A DNA stretch of 64,000 nt from CAYPHY01 sp964410625 (GTDB lineage: Bacteria > Chloroflexota > Anaerolineae > Promineifilales > Promineifilaceae): the NCBI GenBank assembly GCA_964410625.1, contig CAYPHY010000010.1, forward strand, positions 1 to 64,000. The letters are read 5' to 3'. The notes under the pieces are model-generated. The model was not told where the DNA came from and did not search any database. It saw only the letters and a list, made by a program, of their open reading frames with translations. Shown here in pieces: positions 51,803 to 59,922 of this stretch (position 1 is its first letter; the number at the start of each line of letters is the position of its first letter). The translations under genes were made by a program, and so were the position numbers.

Positions 51803-51828
51803 AAGCGACCCCGGTACAGGTCGCTTTT
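51803..51828 (+). promoter_or_regulatory. terminator-like hairpin in the rpmB leader
   Basis: AAGCGACC pairs with GGTCGCTT and runs into TTTT, in the middle of the leader. This shape fits attenuation or autoregulation by the ribosomal protein; it could equally end a short upstream transcript. Confidence 0.45.
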
Positions 51829-51900
51829 GATTTGTTAATACGAAGTTCAGCTTGGGGAATAGATTAATAGATTGCCCAAGCGATTGGGTAAGGTGAGATT

Positions 51901-52080
51901 ATGGCTAAATGTAATGTTTGTGGCAAGGGGCCGATGTCGGGTCACAATGTAAGCTTTTCGCAAAAGAAGACCAAGCGTCAATTTCGGCCGAATGTTCAGC
52001 GTCATACCTTTTATGAAAACGGCCAGCGTGTCCGTAAATATATCTGCACGCGCTGTTTGAAGACGCTGGCCAAGGTGTAA
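51901..52080 (+). CDS. rpmB: 50S ribosomal protein L28
   Basis: Predicted 59 residues. N-terminus MAKCNVCGKGP and C-terminus YICTRCLKTLAKV supply two CxxC pairs for zinc. The core KKTKRQFRPNVQ is typical of L28. Structural protein of the large subunit. GGTGAG lies four bases before the ATG. A promoter at 51736 and a leader hairpin precede it; an STRR-like hairpin follows the stop. Confidence 0.95.
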   Translation: MAKCNVCGKGPMSGHNVSFSQKKTKRQFRPNVQRHTFYENGQRVRKYICTRCLKTLAKV

Positions 52081-52083
52081 AGA

Positions 52084-52158
52084 ATGAGACTGGGCGATTG
52101 AGAGAGTGAGAGATTGCCACTTTCTAATCTCTCACTCTCTTAGTCTCCCACTCTCTTC
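52084..52158. repeat. STRR-like hairpin between rpmB and mevalonate kinase
   Basis: GAGAGAGTGAGAGATTG faces CTAATCTCTCACTCTC. The right arm encodes the last residues of the convergent mevalonate kinase gene, including its stop. Confidence 0.7.
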
Positions 52159-53082
52159 TATATTAGTAGCCAAAACCGTACGCGCCCCGGCCTGTTGCAA
52201 GGCGGCGTGTACGGTTTTTTCTGTTTCTGGGGTGACAAGGGCGATCATATTGCCGCCCCGCCCCGCTCCGCTGAGTTTCGCGCCTAAGGCCCCCGCCGCT
52301 GTGGCGGCCGCCACCAACCGCTCTAACGGCGGCGAAGAGACCGTCATTTCCTGCAACCATTGTTGGTTCTCGTTCATCAATCGCCCCAGCTCGATTATAT
52401 CACCTTTCTCAATGGCCTGGCGACCGGCGAGGGCAATCGCACCACAGGCGTCGAAGATGGTTTCAAAGCGCGGCCGATCCGCCTGCCACTGCCGCGCTAC
52501 ATCCTCGACGACCTCTTTGGTCACGCTGCGAATACCGGTATCGGCAATGAGCAAATGCAACGGTTGCCCAATGGGAAATGGCTCGATTTGCGGTCGGGGG
52601 TCAGCGCGGCGGAAGAACACCGGCTGCTCGTAGGTGATCACGGTGTTGTCAATGCCGCTGGGCGTGCCGTGAAAAATCTTCTCCACCTCATAAGTGAATT
52701 GTGAAATCTGTTCCAGCGATAGCGTGAGTTGCAAGAAGGCAGCCAGGGCGCGAATGGTGGCGACAGTGATAGCCGCGCCACTGCCCAGCCCGCTGGCGAC
52801 GGGGATGTCGCTACTCACTCTCAGTGTGAAGCCAGGGAGTTCGTGCAGCCCGGCAGCGGTTTGTACTAATCGCGCGGCCGTTGCCAGCGGATCCGTCGGT
52901 CTGGCCTGTGCCAATGGACGACGGAGACCGAGATCGGAGGCAATGAGCCAGGTTTCGGCCGCCGGTTCAATGGTTGCTCTGGCCCGCAGTTGGCTGACCG
53001 GCGCGGCGATGGCGGGGCGGCCGTAGACGACGGCATGTTCGCCAAACAAGATAATTTTTCCGGGTGCGGTGGCGGTGATCAT
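52132..53082 (-). CDS. mvk: mevalonate kinase
   Basis: Predicted 316 residues. GHMP fold: APGKIILFGEHAVVYG, the phosphate loop PVASGLGSGAAI, EKIFHGTPSGIDN and KLSGAGRGGNM. It phosphorylates mevalonate in the isoprenoid pathway, so this organism appears to use the mevalonate route. The C-terminal end (EESGRLRE) is encoded by the arm of an STRR-like hairpin, so it may differ from relatives there. No ribosome site before the ATG at 53082. The prenyltransferase gene is upstream in the same direction. Confidence 0.9.
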   Translation of the reverse strand: MITATAPGKIILFGEHAVVYGRPAIAAPVSQLRARATIEPAAETWLIASDLGLRRPLAQARPTDPLATAARLVQTAAGLHELPGFTLRVSSDIPVASGLGSGAAITVATIRALAAFLQLTLSLEQISQFTYEVEKIFHGTPSGIDNTVITYEQPVFFRRADPRPQIEPFPIGQPLHLLIADTGIRSVTKEVVEDVARQWQADRPRFETIFDACGAIALAGRQAIEKGDIIELGRLMNENQQWLQEMTVSSPPLERLVAAATAAGALGAKLSGAGRGGNMIALVTPETEKTVHAALQQAGARTVLATNIEESGRLRE

Positions 53083-53091
53083 CGATGGAGT

Positions 53092-53125
53092 AGAAACCCG
53101 GTTTTTTCCGAAAAACCGGGTTTCT
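53092..53125. repeat. dispersed hairpin AGAAACCCGG ... CCGGGTTTCT
   Basis: Same element as at 14524-14557, between the mevalonate kinase and prenyltransferase genes. Confidence 0.75.
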
Positions 53126-53133
53126 TGATCGAA

Positions 53134-54021
53134 CTAGCTGGCGATATAGAGGCTGAAAGCAACCACAACTGCCCAGAGGAAAAGGGTGATCTGCAACGGC
53201 CGATCGCGCAGCAAAATCTCCTCCGGCGCGCCACCCTCGTGGCGCACGTGGATTAGATAGAGATAACGGAAAATGCCGTAGAGGACGAAGGGGATGGTCA
53301 GCATCATCAGATGGTTCTCCGGCATCCCCTCGGCCAAAAAGGTGTATAGGCTGTAAGAGACAACGGCACTGGTGGTGACAATTCCCATCAAGCGGTCAAT
53401 CAGATCGAGATTGTAATCTTCCAGAATGGCGCGATGGGTCCCGGCTGTTTGGCCCATCAGCACCAGTTCATGGCGACGCTTGCCGAGGGCCATAAAGAGG
53501 GCCAGGAAGCCGCCGAAGACATAGAGCCAGGGGGAAAAACGTTCTACTTCGATGACCGCCACACCTGCACCAATACGCAGGATAAATCCGGTGGCTACCA
53601 CCAACACATCCCACAAAACGACATGCTTCAGCCAGAAGGTATAGGCGATTTGCAGGACGAGATAGCCGAGCAGGATGAGAAAGAGTTCCCAGGAAATGAA
53701 GTAAGCGATGATCAGGCTGATGGCTGCAAACAGGAGTACTGCCAGCCGCGCGACCAGCGGATTGAGACGGCCGGAGGGCAGCGGCCGGTTGCGCTTCAGC
53801 GGATGTTGGCGGTCGCTTTCGATGTCGGCCAGATCGTTCATCAGGTAGACGGCCGAGGACATCAGACAAAGCAAGACGAAGGCGATCACCGTCACCAGCA
53901 CACTGGCAGGATCGGTCAGTTTGCGATCAAAAAAGAGGGGGACAAATACAAAACCGTTCTTCGGCCATTGTCGCGGCCGCATGGTGGCGAATAGTCCGGC
54001 TAACACGTTACTTCTACTCAC
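53134..54021 (-). CDS. UbiA-family prenyltransferase, decaprenyl-phosphate phosphoribosyltransferase-like
   Basis: Predicted 295 residues with about eight transmembrane segments. The N-terminal RPRQWPKN and the first Asp-rich motif NDLADIESDR are typical of the phosphoribosyltransferase branch; a second Asp-containing stretch is EDYNLDLIDRL. The enzyme joins PRPP and polyprenyl phosphate to make the donor for arabinose-type cell-envelope sugars, or a related lipid. It sits directly upstream of mevalonate kinase, linking isoprenoid supply and use. Start: GTG at 54021; the ribosome site is unclear. Confidence 0.8.
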   Translation of the reverse strand: MSRSNVLAGLFATMRPRQWPKNGFVFVPLFFDRKLTDPASVLVTVIAFVLLCLMSSAVYLMNDLADIESDRQHPLKRNRPLPSGRLNPLVARLAVLLFAAISLIIAYFISWELFLILLGYLVLQIAYTFWLKHVVLWDVLVVATGFILRIGAGVAVIEVERFSPWLYVFGGFLALFMALGKRRHELVLMGQTAGTHRAILEDYNLDLIDRLMGIVTTSAVVSYSLYTFLAEGMPENHLMMLTIPFVLYGIFRYLYLIHVRHEGGAPEEILLRDRPLQITLFLWAVVVAFSLYIAS

Positions 54022-54183
54022 AAAATCGCGCCTGGAAACAGGCGCGGGCTGGTACTTGCACTAATTATCAAGCCCCCGTTTCTATCACGAATCGCCCTAA
54101 GAGGCGAATTTATAAAGGAGCATTGTAGCACGGGTTGTTTACCCGTGCGTGTATTGCGCGGATAAGCTATCCGCGTTACAAAA

Positions 54184-54219
54184 AAGACCTGCCCTGGCTT
54201 ATTGGCCGGGGCAGGTCTT
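54184..54219 (-). terminator. rho-independent terminator
   Basis: AAGACCTGCCC pairs with GGGCAGGTCTT with six T on the minus strand after the stem. It ends the leftward transcript of the gene at 54248. The gap 54022-54183 also holds short hairpins (GTAGCACGGG...CCCGTGC and a GCGCGGATAAGC stem). Confidence 0.8.
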
Positions 54220-54247
54220 AAAAAACGGGTTGAGTGAAAGTTCTTGC

Positions 54248-55483
54248 CTAGCAGACGGTTGCGGTTGTGTTATAGAACCAGTTATAGGCGTAGAAGGGGT
54301 TGGCGTGGCCCGTTTGGGCGCGAATGGCGATGCGGTAGCTGTTGTCAAGTTGGTCAGGAATAGTGAAGGTGAAGCGGCCGATGTTTGCCGCGCCCGTGTC
54401 AATGGTCCCTACCACGTAACCGCCAATGCCCTGGGTGCCAAATGCCCCCATTGTCACGGTGAAGAGTTGTCCCGACGGGAAATTGTGGGTCATGATCGTC
54501 ACCGAATCATTACGCACAACGCTACAAACCGTGAATGTAGGAATGCCAGTATAGGGGGGTGGCGGCGGTTGTGGCACGGCCGTTGCTGTGGGTGTTGCTG
54601 TTGGTTCTCCGCCTGTGCCGGGAGAGGTAGGACTTGGTGTGACCGTTGGCTCTGGTGTCGTGGTTGGGACCGCCGTCGCCGTTGGCTGTCCACCCGTTCC
54701 GGTGGTGTTGTTGAAGAACCAGTTATAGGCGTAGAAGGGATTGGCGTGGCCCGTTTGGGCGCGGATAGCGATCCGGTTTGACCCGGCGAGCTGGGCGGGG
54801 ATGTTGAAGGTTGCCGTTAATGTCCCACCATCGCCTGAATCCAACGTGCCGACCACGATGCCGCCAATGCCTTGAGTGCCGAAGCGACCCATTGTTACGG
54901 TGAACAGTTGCCCCCTGGGGAAGTTGTTGGTTTCAATGTTGACGTTTTGATCTTGTGTCACGCCAGTGATGCGGAATGTGGGGATACCGCTGTAACCCGG
55001 TTGGCCGCCCGTTCCGGGCCCGGGTTGGGGGCTGGTGTTGTTGTAGAACCAGTTAAAGGAGTAAAAAGGGTTGGCATGGCCTGTTTGTGTGCGGATAGCA
55101 ATCTGGTAGGAGCCTTTTAACTGGTCGGGGATGTTGAAAGTAAACTGACCATCTCCCCGGCTGGAATCAATTGAGCCGACGACGATTCCGCCGACCCCGC
55201 GTGTGCCCATTGCGCCCATCGTCACGGTGAAAATGTGGGCGCGGGGGAAGTTGTGGGTTTGAATGGTAACAGTCGCATCCTCCGCTACGCTGACGATGCT
55301 GATGGTGGGGATGGTTTGGGTTTCGGCCGCGCCCACGCCAAGAAAGAGAGCGAACGCGAGCAATGCCAGGACAATCCCATAGCGAAAGCGTGACAATCCG
55401 CGCAGTCGTTGCCGCAAGGTCGTGCGCCTCGGCGCGGTTTGGGTTTGCGCTTGCTGAATGGATTTACTCATTGGGGTGGTCAT
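54248..55483 (-). CDS. secreted protein with three tandem copies of a ~100-residue domain
   Basis: Predicted 411 residues. A basic N-terminus and signal segment (FRYGIVLALLAFALFLGV). Each copy has the order HNFP(R/S)G-LFTVTMG-FGT-GIGG-VVGTIDSG, then IP-QL-SYRIAIRAQTGHANPFYAYNWF, joined by PG-rich and PT-rich linkers. The third copy ends the protein, with a Cys in each of its N- and C-terminal parts. No catalytic pattern visible. Start: ATG at 55483 with AGGAGG seven bases upstream; an earlier in-frame start at 55585 was rejected. Confidence 0.75.
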   Translation of the reverse strand: MTTPMSKSIQQAQTQTAPRRTTLRQRLRGLSRFRYGIVLALLAFALFLGVGAAETQTIPTISIVSVAEDATVTIQTHNFPRAHIFTVTMGAMGTRGVGGIVVGSIDSSRGDGQFTFNIPDQLKGSYQIAIRTQTGHANPFYSFNWFYNNTSPQPGPGTGGQPGYSGIPTFRITGVTQDQNVNIETNNFPRGQLFTVTMGRFGTQGIGGIVVGTLDSGDGGTLTATFNIPAQLAGSNRIAIRAQTGHANPFYAYNWFFNNTTGTGGQPTATAVPTTTPEPTVTPSPTSPGTGGEPTATPTATAVPQPPPPPYTGIPTFTVCSVVRNDSVTIMTHNFPSGQLFTVTMGAFGTQGIGGYVVGTIDTGAANIGRFTFTIPDQLDNSYRIAIRAQTGHANPFYAYNWFYNTTATVC

Positions 55484-55790
55484 ACAAGGCCTCCTGCTGT
55501 TTATGGGCGGCGGGTGACGGAAGTTACTTCCTCCACATACCGACTTATCTATGCACGGGACATCTGAATTGGCAGTTCCAGGCAATCTTTTAACATGCTA
55601 TTAATAATAACTGCACATAATACAGACGCTTACAGTATACATAACTATTTAGCGAATATCTATAGACCACTCGTTCTAATATTATGTAGAACTTATGCTG
55701 TTCGTGATTTTTCCGACACGAATGACAAGAATTTCACGAAATAGAGGACAAAATTCGTGTCATTCGTGTCAGAAATGTCTTCGATGGGTT
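55484..55790. other. intergenic region with dispersed GACACGAAT hairpin
   Basis: This 307-base gap is A/T-rich in its middle (55595-55690), which is probably the promoter region of the leftward gene at 54248. It holds one dispersed hairpin (55715-55770). I see no other gene. Confidence 0.5.
55715..55770. repeat. dispersed hairpin GACACGAAT
   Basis: GACACGAATGACAAGAATTT faces AAATTCGTGTCATTCGTGTC. Copies at 33765 and 58237. Confidence 0.8.
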
Positions 55791-56972
55791 CTAAGCCAGC
55801 TGGCCGGTGACGAAGCGACGGGCTGTTTCGGCAAGCACGGCCGTCCCCACTGGCAATACCTGCTCATCAATGTCAAAAATTTCTGTATGATGATGGCGGG
55901 GGGGGCCGTCTAGGGCAGCGCCGAGCATAAACATCGCCCCTTTGGCTAACTCCGTCATATAGGAGAAGTCTTCCGCGCCCATGCCCATCGGGGATTCGAC
56001 AATGGCCTCTTCGCCAATCAAGTTGCTTGTCACCTGGCGCATCCATTGGTTGACTTGTGGGTCATTATAGGTGCAGGGATAGCCGCGGATGACTTCCAGC
56101 TTGTAACGGCCGCCCATCAACTCGCTCAACTTCAACGCATTTTCGACTTCAGCGATCAACTGGTCACCGACATGCTTCGCCTGTGAGCGTAACGTCCCTT
56201 GCAGATGGACCACGTTGGGGATGACATTGCTGGTGCTGCCGCCATGAATCTGGCCGAGGCTAACCACACAGGGTTCAAGCGGGTCAACGCGGCGCGAGGG
56301 GATGGCATAGAGCGCGGTCAGGATAGGTCCAAGCATATAAAGCGGGTCGCTGCCGGTGTGGGGATAGGCCCCGTGTGCGCCGTCGCCATAAATCCAGGCG
56401 TCGAAGGAGTCTACGGCCGCGCCGTTGTAACCATCTTGAAAGCGCAAGAGGCCGCTAGGCTGGTCGGAGGCGACATGCAGCGCGATCACCGCATCTACGT
56501 TCTCCAACGCACCATCCTGGATCATGGCCGTTGCGCCGCTGATGCTGTTTTCGTCGAACGCCTCTTCGGCCGGCTGGAAGAGCAGGCGCACGTTGCCCTG
56601 CCACTTGTCTTCGGCGTAGCTTTGTTTCAGCAGGTGGGCGACGCCGAGCAGCATCGCTGTGTGAGCGTCATGGCCGCAGGCGTGCATCACCCCGTTATTT
56701 TGCGAGCGATACTCGACTTCGTTCTTCTCAAGGATCGGCAGCGCGTCCATATCGGCGCGGATGGCGATGGTTGGCCCGTCGCCTGTGCCGATTTGGGCGA
56801 CCACGCCGGTCTTGCCGACGCCAGTTTTCACTTCATAGCCGCCGATCTCGCCTAAGGTATCGGCGACTAGCGCGGCCGTGCGAAACTCCTGGAAGCTAAG
56901 CTCTGGAAACTGGTGGATATTCCGTCGCAAGCGGACCAGTTCATCGGCGATTAGTTTGGCTCGTTGTAGCAT
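55791..56972 (-). CDS. M20-family amidohydrolase/peptidase
   Basis: Predicted 393 residues. Metal-binding residues of the family: HACGHDAH and QPAEEAF, with HVASDQPSG and GAEDFSYMTELA. The dimerisation segment lies in the middle. The family hydrolyses N-acyl amino acids, such as hippurate or acyl-diaminopimelate. The substrate is uncertain. GGAG with a six-base spacer precedes the ATG. It is separated from the CYTH gene by an STRR-like hairpin. Confidence 0.9.
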   Translation of the reverse strand: MLQRAKLIADELVRLRRNIHQFPELSFQEFRTAALVADTLGEIGGYEVKTGVGKTGVVAQIGTGDGPTIAIRADMDALPILEKNEVEYRSQNNGVMHACGHDAHTAMLLGVAHLLKQSYAEDKWQGNVRLLFQPAEEAFDENSISGATAMIQDGALENVDAVIALHVASDQPSGLLRFQDGYNGAAVDSFDAWIYGDGAHGAYPHTGSDPLYMLGPILTALYAIPSRRVDPLEPCVVSLGQIHGGSTSNVIPNVVHLQGTLRSQAKHVGDQLIAEVENALKLSELMGGRYKLEVIRGYPCTYNDPQVNQWMRQVTSNLIGEEAIVESPMGMGAEDFSYMTELAKGAMFMLGAALDGPPRHHHTEIFDIDEQVLPVGTAVLAETARRFVTGQLA

Positions 56973-56996
56973 GTGGGTCTCCTTATCTGTCTAAAA

Positions 56997-57094
56997 AGTG
57001 GGCAGTAGCCGGTCGGCAGAGGGCAGTGGGAGTGGGCCGATTAGACGTAATACTGATCAGAGACTGCTTGCTGCCAACTGGCTACTGCTTACTG
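56997..57094. repeat. STRR-like hairpin, GGCAGT/GGCAGTAGCC units
   Basis: GTGGGCAGTAGCCGG and later GGCAG units face CTGCTTGCTGCCAACTGGC. The right arm touches the stop of the CYTH gene. Confidence 0.65.
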
Positions 57095-57697
57095 ATTAAA
57101 TAGGATCATCTCCAGTGAAACCGGGTGATCCTGAAAGTTATGAAAGGTGACGTCGTCGAAGGGCAACTGGTAATGTTGCTGAAGGCGGGACATGATCGCC
57201 AGGTAGCTGTCAATAATGCGATATGACCAATCGAAGCCGAGGGCAACGGCCGCCCCCTTGATCGCTTTTTCCTCTCCCTCCAGTTCGATGAAATTGCCAA
57301 AGGGCATCTCATCCAGCACAATCTCTACTCCGCGCCAATGAAACGTTTCGCGATATTTCTCATAGACCTGGAAGGGTTGGAAGCCCAGACGCTCAAAGAT
57401 GAGCGCGGTTTGCGCCAGGTCGGCGACTTCGACCTCAATCTCTTCTCGTACTTTGGCTTCGCTGGTTGTGGTGTGGAGCGAGGGGCCTTTGAAGGTCAGC
57501 CGTGCAGCCGAGTCCTGCCGTAATCTCAATAGTTTGTCTTGATTGCTTAGGGATTGCTCGGCCGTATCCAGGCGCAGATTACGCTCATAGACACGGGGTT
57601 TGACCACCGTGCCACCGGCCGCCAGCAATTGTTCTCTGAACGCTGCCAAGTCTGCGATCAGAAATTTCACCTCAACTTCAAGATTGTCACTGTTCAT
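57089..57697 (-). CDS. CYTH-domain phosphohydrolase/cyclase
   Basis: Predicted 202 residues. The EVEVKF signature near the start and acidic/basic alternation (LRLDTAEQ, LLRLRQDS, FKGPS, EIEVEV, EKYRETFHW) are typical of the CYTH tunnel fold. Members are class IV adenylate cyclases, thiamine triphosphatases or polyphosphate-acting enzymes; the exact role is unknown. It lies nine bases after the BCCP gene, so it may be the last gene of the carboxylase operon. Confidence 0.85.
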   Translation of the reverse strand: MNSDNLEVEVKFLIADLAAFREQLLAAGGTVVKPRVYERNLRLDTAEQSLSNQDKLLRLRQDSAARLTFKGPSLHTTTSEAKVREEIEVEVADLAQTALIFERLGFQPFQVYEKYRETFHWRGVEIVLDEMPFGNFIELEGEEKAIKGAAVALGFDWSYRIIDSYLAIMSRLQQHYQLPFDDVTFHNFQDHPVSLEMILFNQ

Positions 57698-57706
57698 TAT
57701 AGTGGC

Positions 57707-58219
57707 TCATTCTTCCCCGTGCTGGCTGATGACGGCCAGAACTTGACCTTTCTCTACACTGGCTCCGGCGGCAACATGGATGCGGCTAATCACGCCACCA
57801 CAAGGAGCGCGTAGCTCATTCTCCATTTTCATCGACTCCAAGATGACGATCTTGTCCCCTTTTTGAACATGGTCGCCTTCGGCCGCGGGAACGGCGACAA
57901 TAATCCCCGGCATTGGTGATAGAATGGTTGCATCCCCGTCAACGTGTTGGACGGCACTGCGGGCCTGGTTCAGGCGGCGTGTCCGCTCGTCTTGCACCTG
58001 CACGCTGTACAGTTCGCCCATGATCAGCACTTCCCAGGCCTCATCACGCGGCGCGACCACTGCCTCCAGGGAGCGATGATTCAACAGCAGCGAAGTAACG
58101 CCACCAGCCGGAAGCTGCCGGAAGTCAATGTCATAAGGTTCATCATTGACCGTCAGCCGGTTGTCTGGCCCAATCTCAATTGTAAATGTCTCGTCGTTCA
58201 CCGTCGCGATATATTTCAT
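57707..58219 (-). CDS. biotin carboxyl carrier protein of an acyl-CoA carboxylase
   Basis: Predicted 170 residues. The biotinylation site ESMKMENE is at the C-terminal biotinyl domain with SPMPGIIVAV before it. It carries the biotin between the carboxylase and transferase subunits. It is encoded separately from the carboxylase, unlike the fused AccA3/PccA form. A GACACGAAT hairpin lies upstream. Confidence 0.95.
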   Translation of the reverse strand: MKYIATVNDETFTIEIGPDNRLTVNDEPYDIDFRQLPAGGVTSLLLNHRSLEAVVAPRDEAWEVLIMGELYSVQVQDERTRRLNQARSAVQHVDGDATILSPMPGIIVAVPAAEGDHVQKGDKIVILESMKMENELRAPCGGVISRIHVAAGASVEKGQVLAVISQHGEE

Positions 58220-58236
58220 CGTTTTTGTTTTTCTCT

Positions 58237-58292
58237 GACACGAATGACACGAATTTCACGAATAAAACCTTATCATTCGTGTCATTCGTGTC
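58237..58292. repeat. dispersed hairpin GACACGAAT
   Basis: GACACGAATGACACGAATTT faces ATCATTCGTGTCATTCGTGTC. Located between biotin carboxylase and BCCP genes. Confidence 0.8.
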
Positions 58293-58297
58293 GAAAA

Positions 58298-59827
58298 TTA
58301 TCGTCGCAGGCGTTCCCAGCGACTGTACCATTTCCAGTTCGTTGTGTCGCGGGTGCCAGGGGCCATAATTTGCCCGGCTCGCTGGCTTTGTTGGTGGGCG
58401 GCCAGGGTGGCAAGAACGGCCGCTTCCTTCGCATAGGGTGCTTCGCGGTCGTGCATGGTGAAACGCTCTTCCACAAACTGCGTGTCGAACTGTCCACTGA
58501 GAAAGCGGTGGCTATCCATCATATGTTGGTGGAAGGGGATGTTGGTCTTCACCCCCATGATACGGTACTCTTCCAAAGCGCGGCGCATCCGCAACACCGC
58601 TTCGGCGCGGGTCTCCCCATAACAAATGAGCTTGCTGATCATCGGGTCATAGAAGGGGGTCACTTCATAGCCGGGAAACACGCCCGTATCTACGCGCACG
58701 CCAGGCCCGCTGGGTAATTGGATAAAGGAGACTTCACCGGTGGAGGGAAAGTAGTTGTTGTATGGGTCTTCGGCGTTGATGCGGCACTCAATCGCCCAAC
58801 CTTTTACGCGCACATCTTCTTGTTTGATTCGTAGGCGACGGCCGCGAGCCATCCGCAACTGCTCCTGAACGATATCAATGCCCGTCACCAACTCGGTAAC
58901 GGGATGCTCGACTTGCAAGCGGGTGTTCATCTCCAGGAAGTAGAAGTTCTTGTCGCGGTCCATCAGGAATTCGATAGTCCCGGCGTTGGCGTAGTTGACA
59001 GCACGGGCGGCGGCCACTGCTACCTCGCCCAACCGAGCGCGAAGCTGTTGGTCAACCACGAAGGAGGGGGCTTCTTCGATTAGTTTTTGGTGGCGACGTT
59101 GCAGCGAACATTCGCGCTCGCCGAGATGGATGATCTGGCCGTAGACGTCGCCTAATAGTTGGATTTCAATGTGACGGGCTTCGGAGATCAACTTTTCGAC
59201 GTAGATGGTGTCGTCGCCAAACGCGGCTTTTGCTTCGCGCCGGGCGGTCGCAAAGGCGTCATATAAATCCTCGCGCCGTTCGACCGGGCGCATCCCTTTG
59301 CCACCGCCACCAGCGGCCGCCTTGACCACCACGGGAAAGCCCATTTGCTCGACGACGGCAGCCATTTCCTCATCGCTTAACCCCGGTCTGGTCCCCGGCA
59401 CAACCGGCACACCGGCCGCCTCGACGGTCACTCGTGCTTGCAGTTTGTCGCCCATCACTTCAATGGCGCGGGCAGGCGGACCAACAAAGACGATCCCCGC
59501 GTCTACACAAGCCTGGGCAAACTCAGCCCGCTCGGCCAAAAAGCCATAGCCGGGATGGATCGCCCTGGCCTGGGAGCGTCGCGCGATGTCGAGGATTTTC
59601 TCAATCACCAGATAACTTTCGCGTGCGGGCGGGGGGCCGATGCAATAAGCTTCATCGGCCGCGCGAACATGGGGGGCGTTGCGGTCGGCCTCGGAAAAGA
59701 TGGCTACGGTGCGAATGCCCAGCTCATGGCAGGCGCGGGCGATGCGCATCGCAATTTCGCCACGATTGGCGATCAATACCTTATCGAACTTGCGGGCCAG
59801 AAGGCCGTCGTTGCGTTTGATGATCAT
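58298..59827 (-). CDS. accC: biotin carboxylase subunit of acyl-CoA carboxylase
   Basis: Predicted 509 residues. KVLIANRGEIAMRIAR at the N-terminus, the ATP-grasp loop KAAAGGGGKGM, HIEIQLLGD, GERECSLQRRHQK and EMNTRLQVEHPVTE are canonical. It carboxylates biotin using ATP and bicarbonate. The C-terminal 60 residues extend past the usual core (EAAVLATLAAHQQ). It is between pccB and BCCP in one leftward run, and supplies malonyl- or methylmalonyl-CoA for lipids or the 3-hydroxypropionate-type pathway. Confidence 0.95.
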   Translation of the reverse strand: MIIKRNDGLLARKFDKVLIANRGEIAMRIARACHELGIRTVAIFSEADRNAPHVRAADEAYCIGPPPARESYLVIEKILDIARRSQARAIHPGYGFLAERAEFAQACVDAGIVFVGPPARAIEVMGDKLQARVTVEAAGVPVVPGTRPGLSDEEMAAVVEQMGFPVVVKAAAGGGGKGMRPVERREDLYDAFATARREAKAAFGDDTIYVEKLISEARHIEIQLLGDVYGQIIHLGERECSLQRRHQKLIEEAPSFVVDQQLRARLGEVAVAAARAVNYANAGTIEFLMDRDKNFYFLEMNTRLQVEHPVTELVTGIDIVQEQLRMARGRRLRIKQEDVRVKGWAIECRINAEDPYNNYFPSTGEVSFIQLPSGPGVRVDTGVFPGYEVTPFYDPMISKLICYGETRAEAVLRMRRALEEYRIMGVKTNIPFHQHMMDSHRFLSGQFDTQFVEERFTMHDREAPYAKEAAVLATLAAHQQSQRAGQIMAPGTRDTTNWKWYSRWERLRR

Positions 59828-59841
59828 AGTAGGAGCGGATG

Positions 59842-59922
59842 AAGAGATTAGGAGATTGAGAGACTAGGAGATTGAGCGATTGATGGATTCAGTCTCATAA
59901 TCTCTTGGTCTCCCAGTCTCCT
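59842..59922. repeat. STRR-like hairpin, AGGAGATTG units
   Basis: GAGATTAGGAGATTGAGAGAC faces CAGTCTCATAATCTCTTGGTC. Between pccB and accC, so it may affect transcript levels of downstream genes. Confidence 0.65.

Noticed and set aside
54149..54781. Rightward frame of 210 codons over the three-copy domain gene
   Set aside because: It is antisense to the leftward gene, which has a signal peptide, ribosome site and repeated domains.
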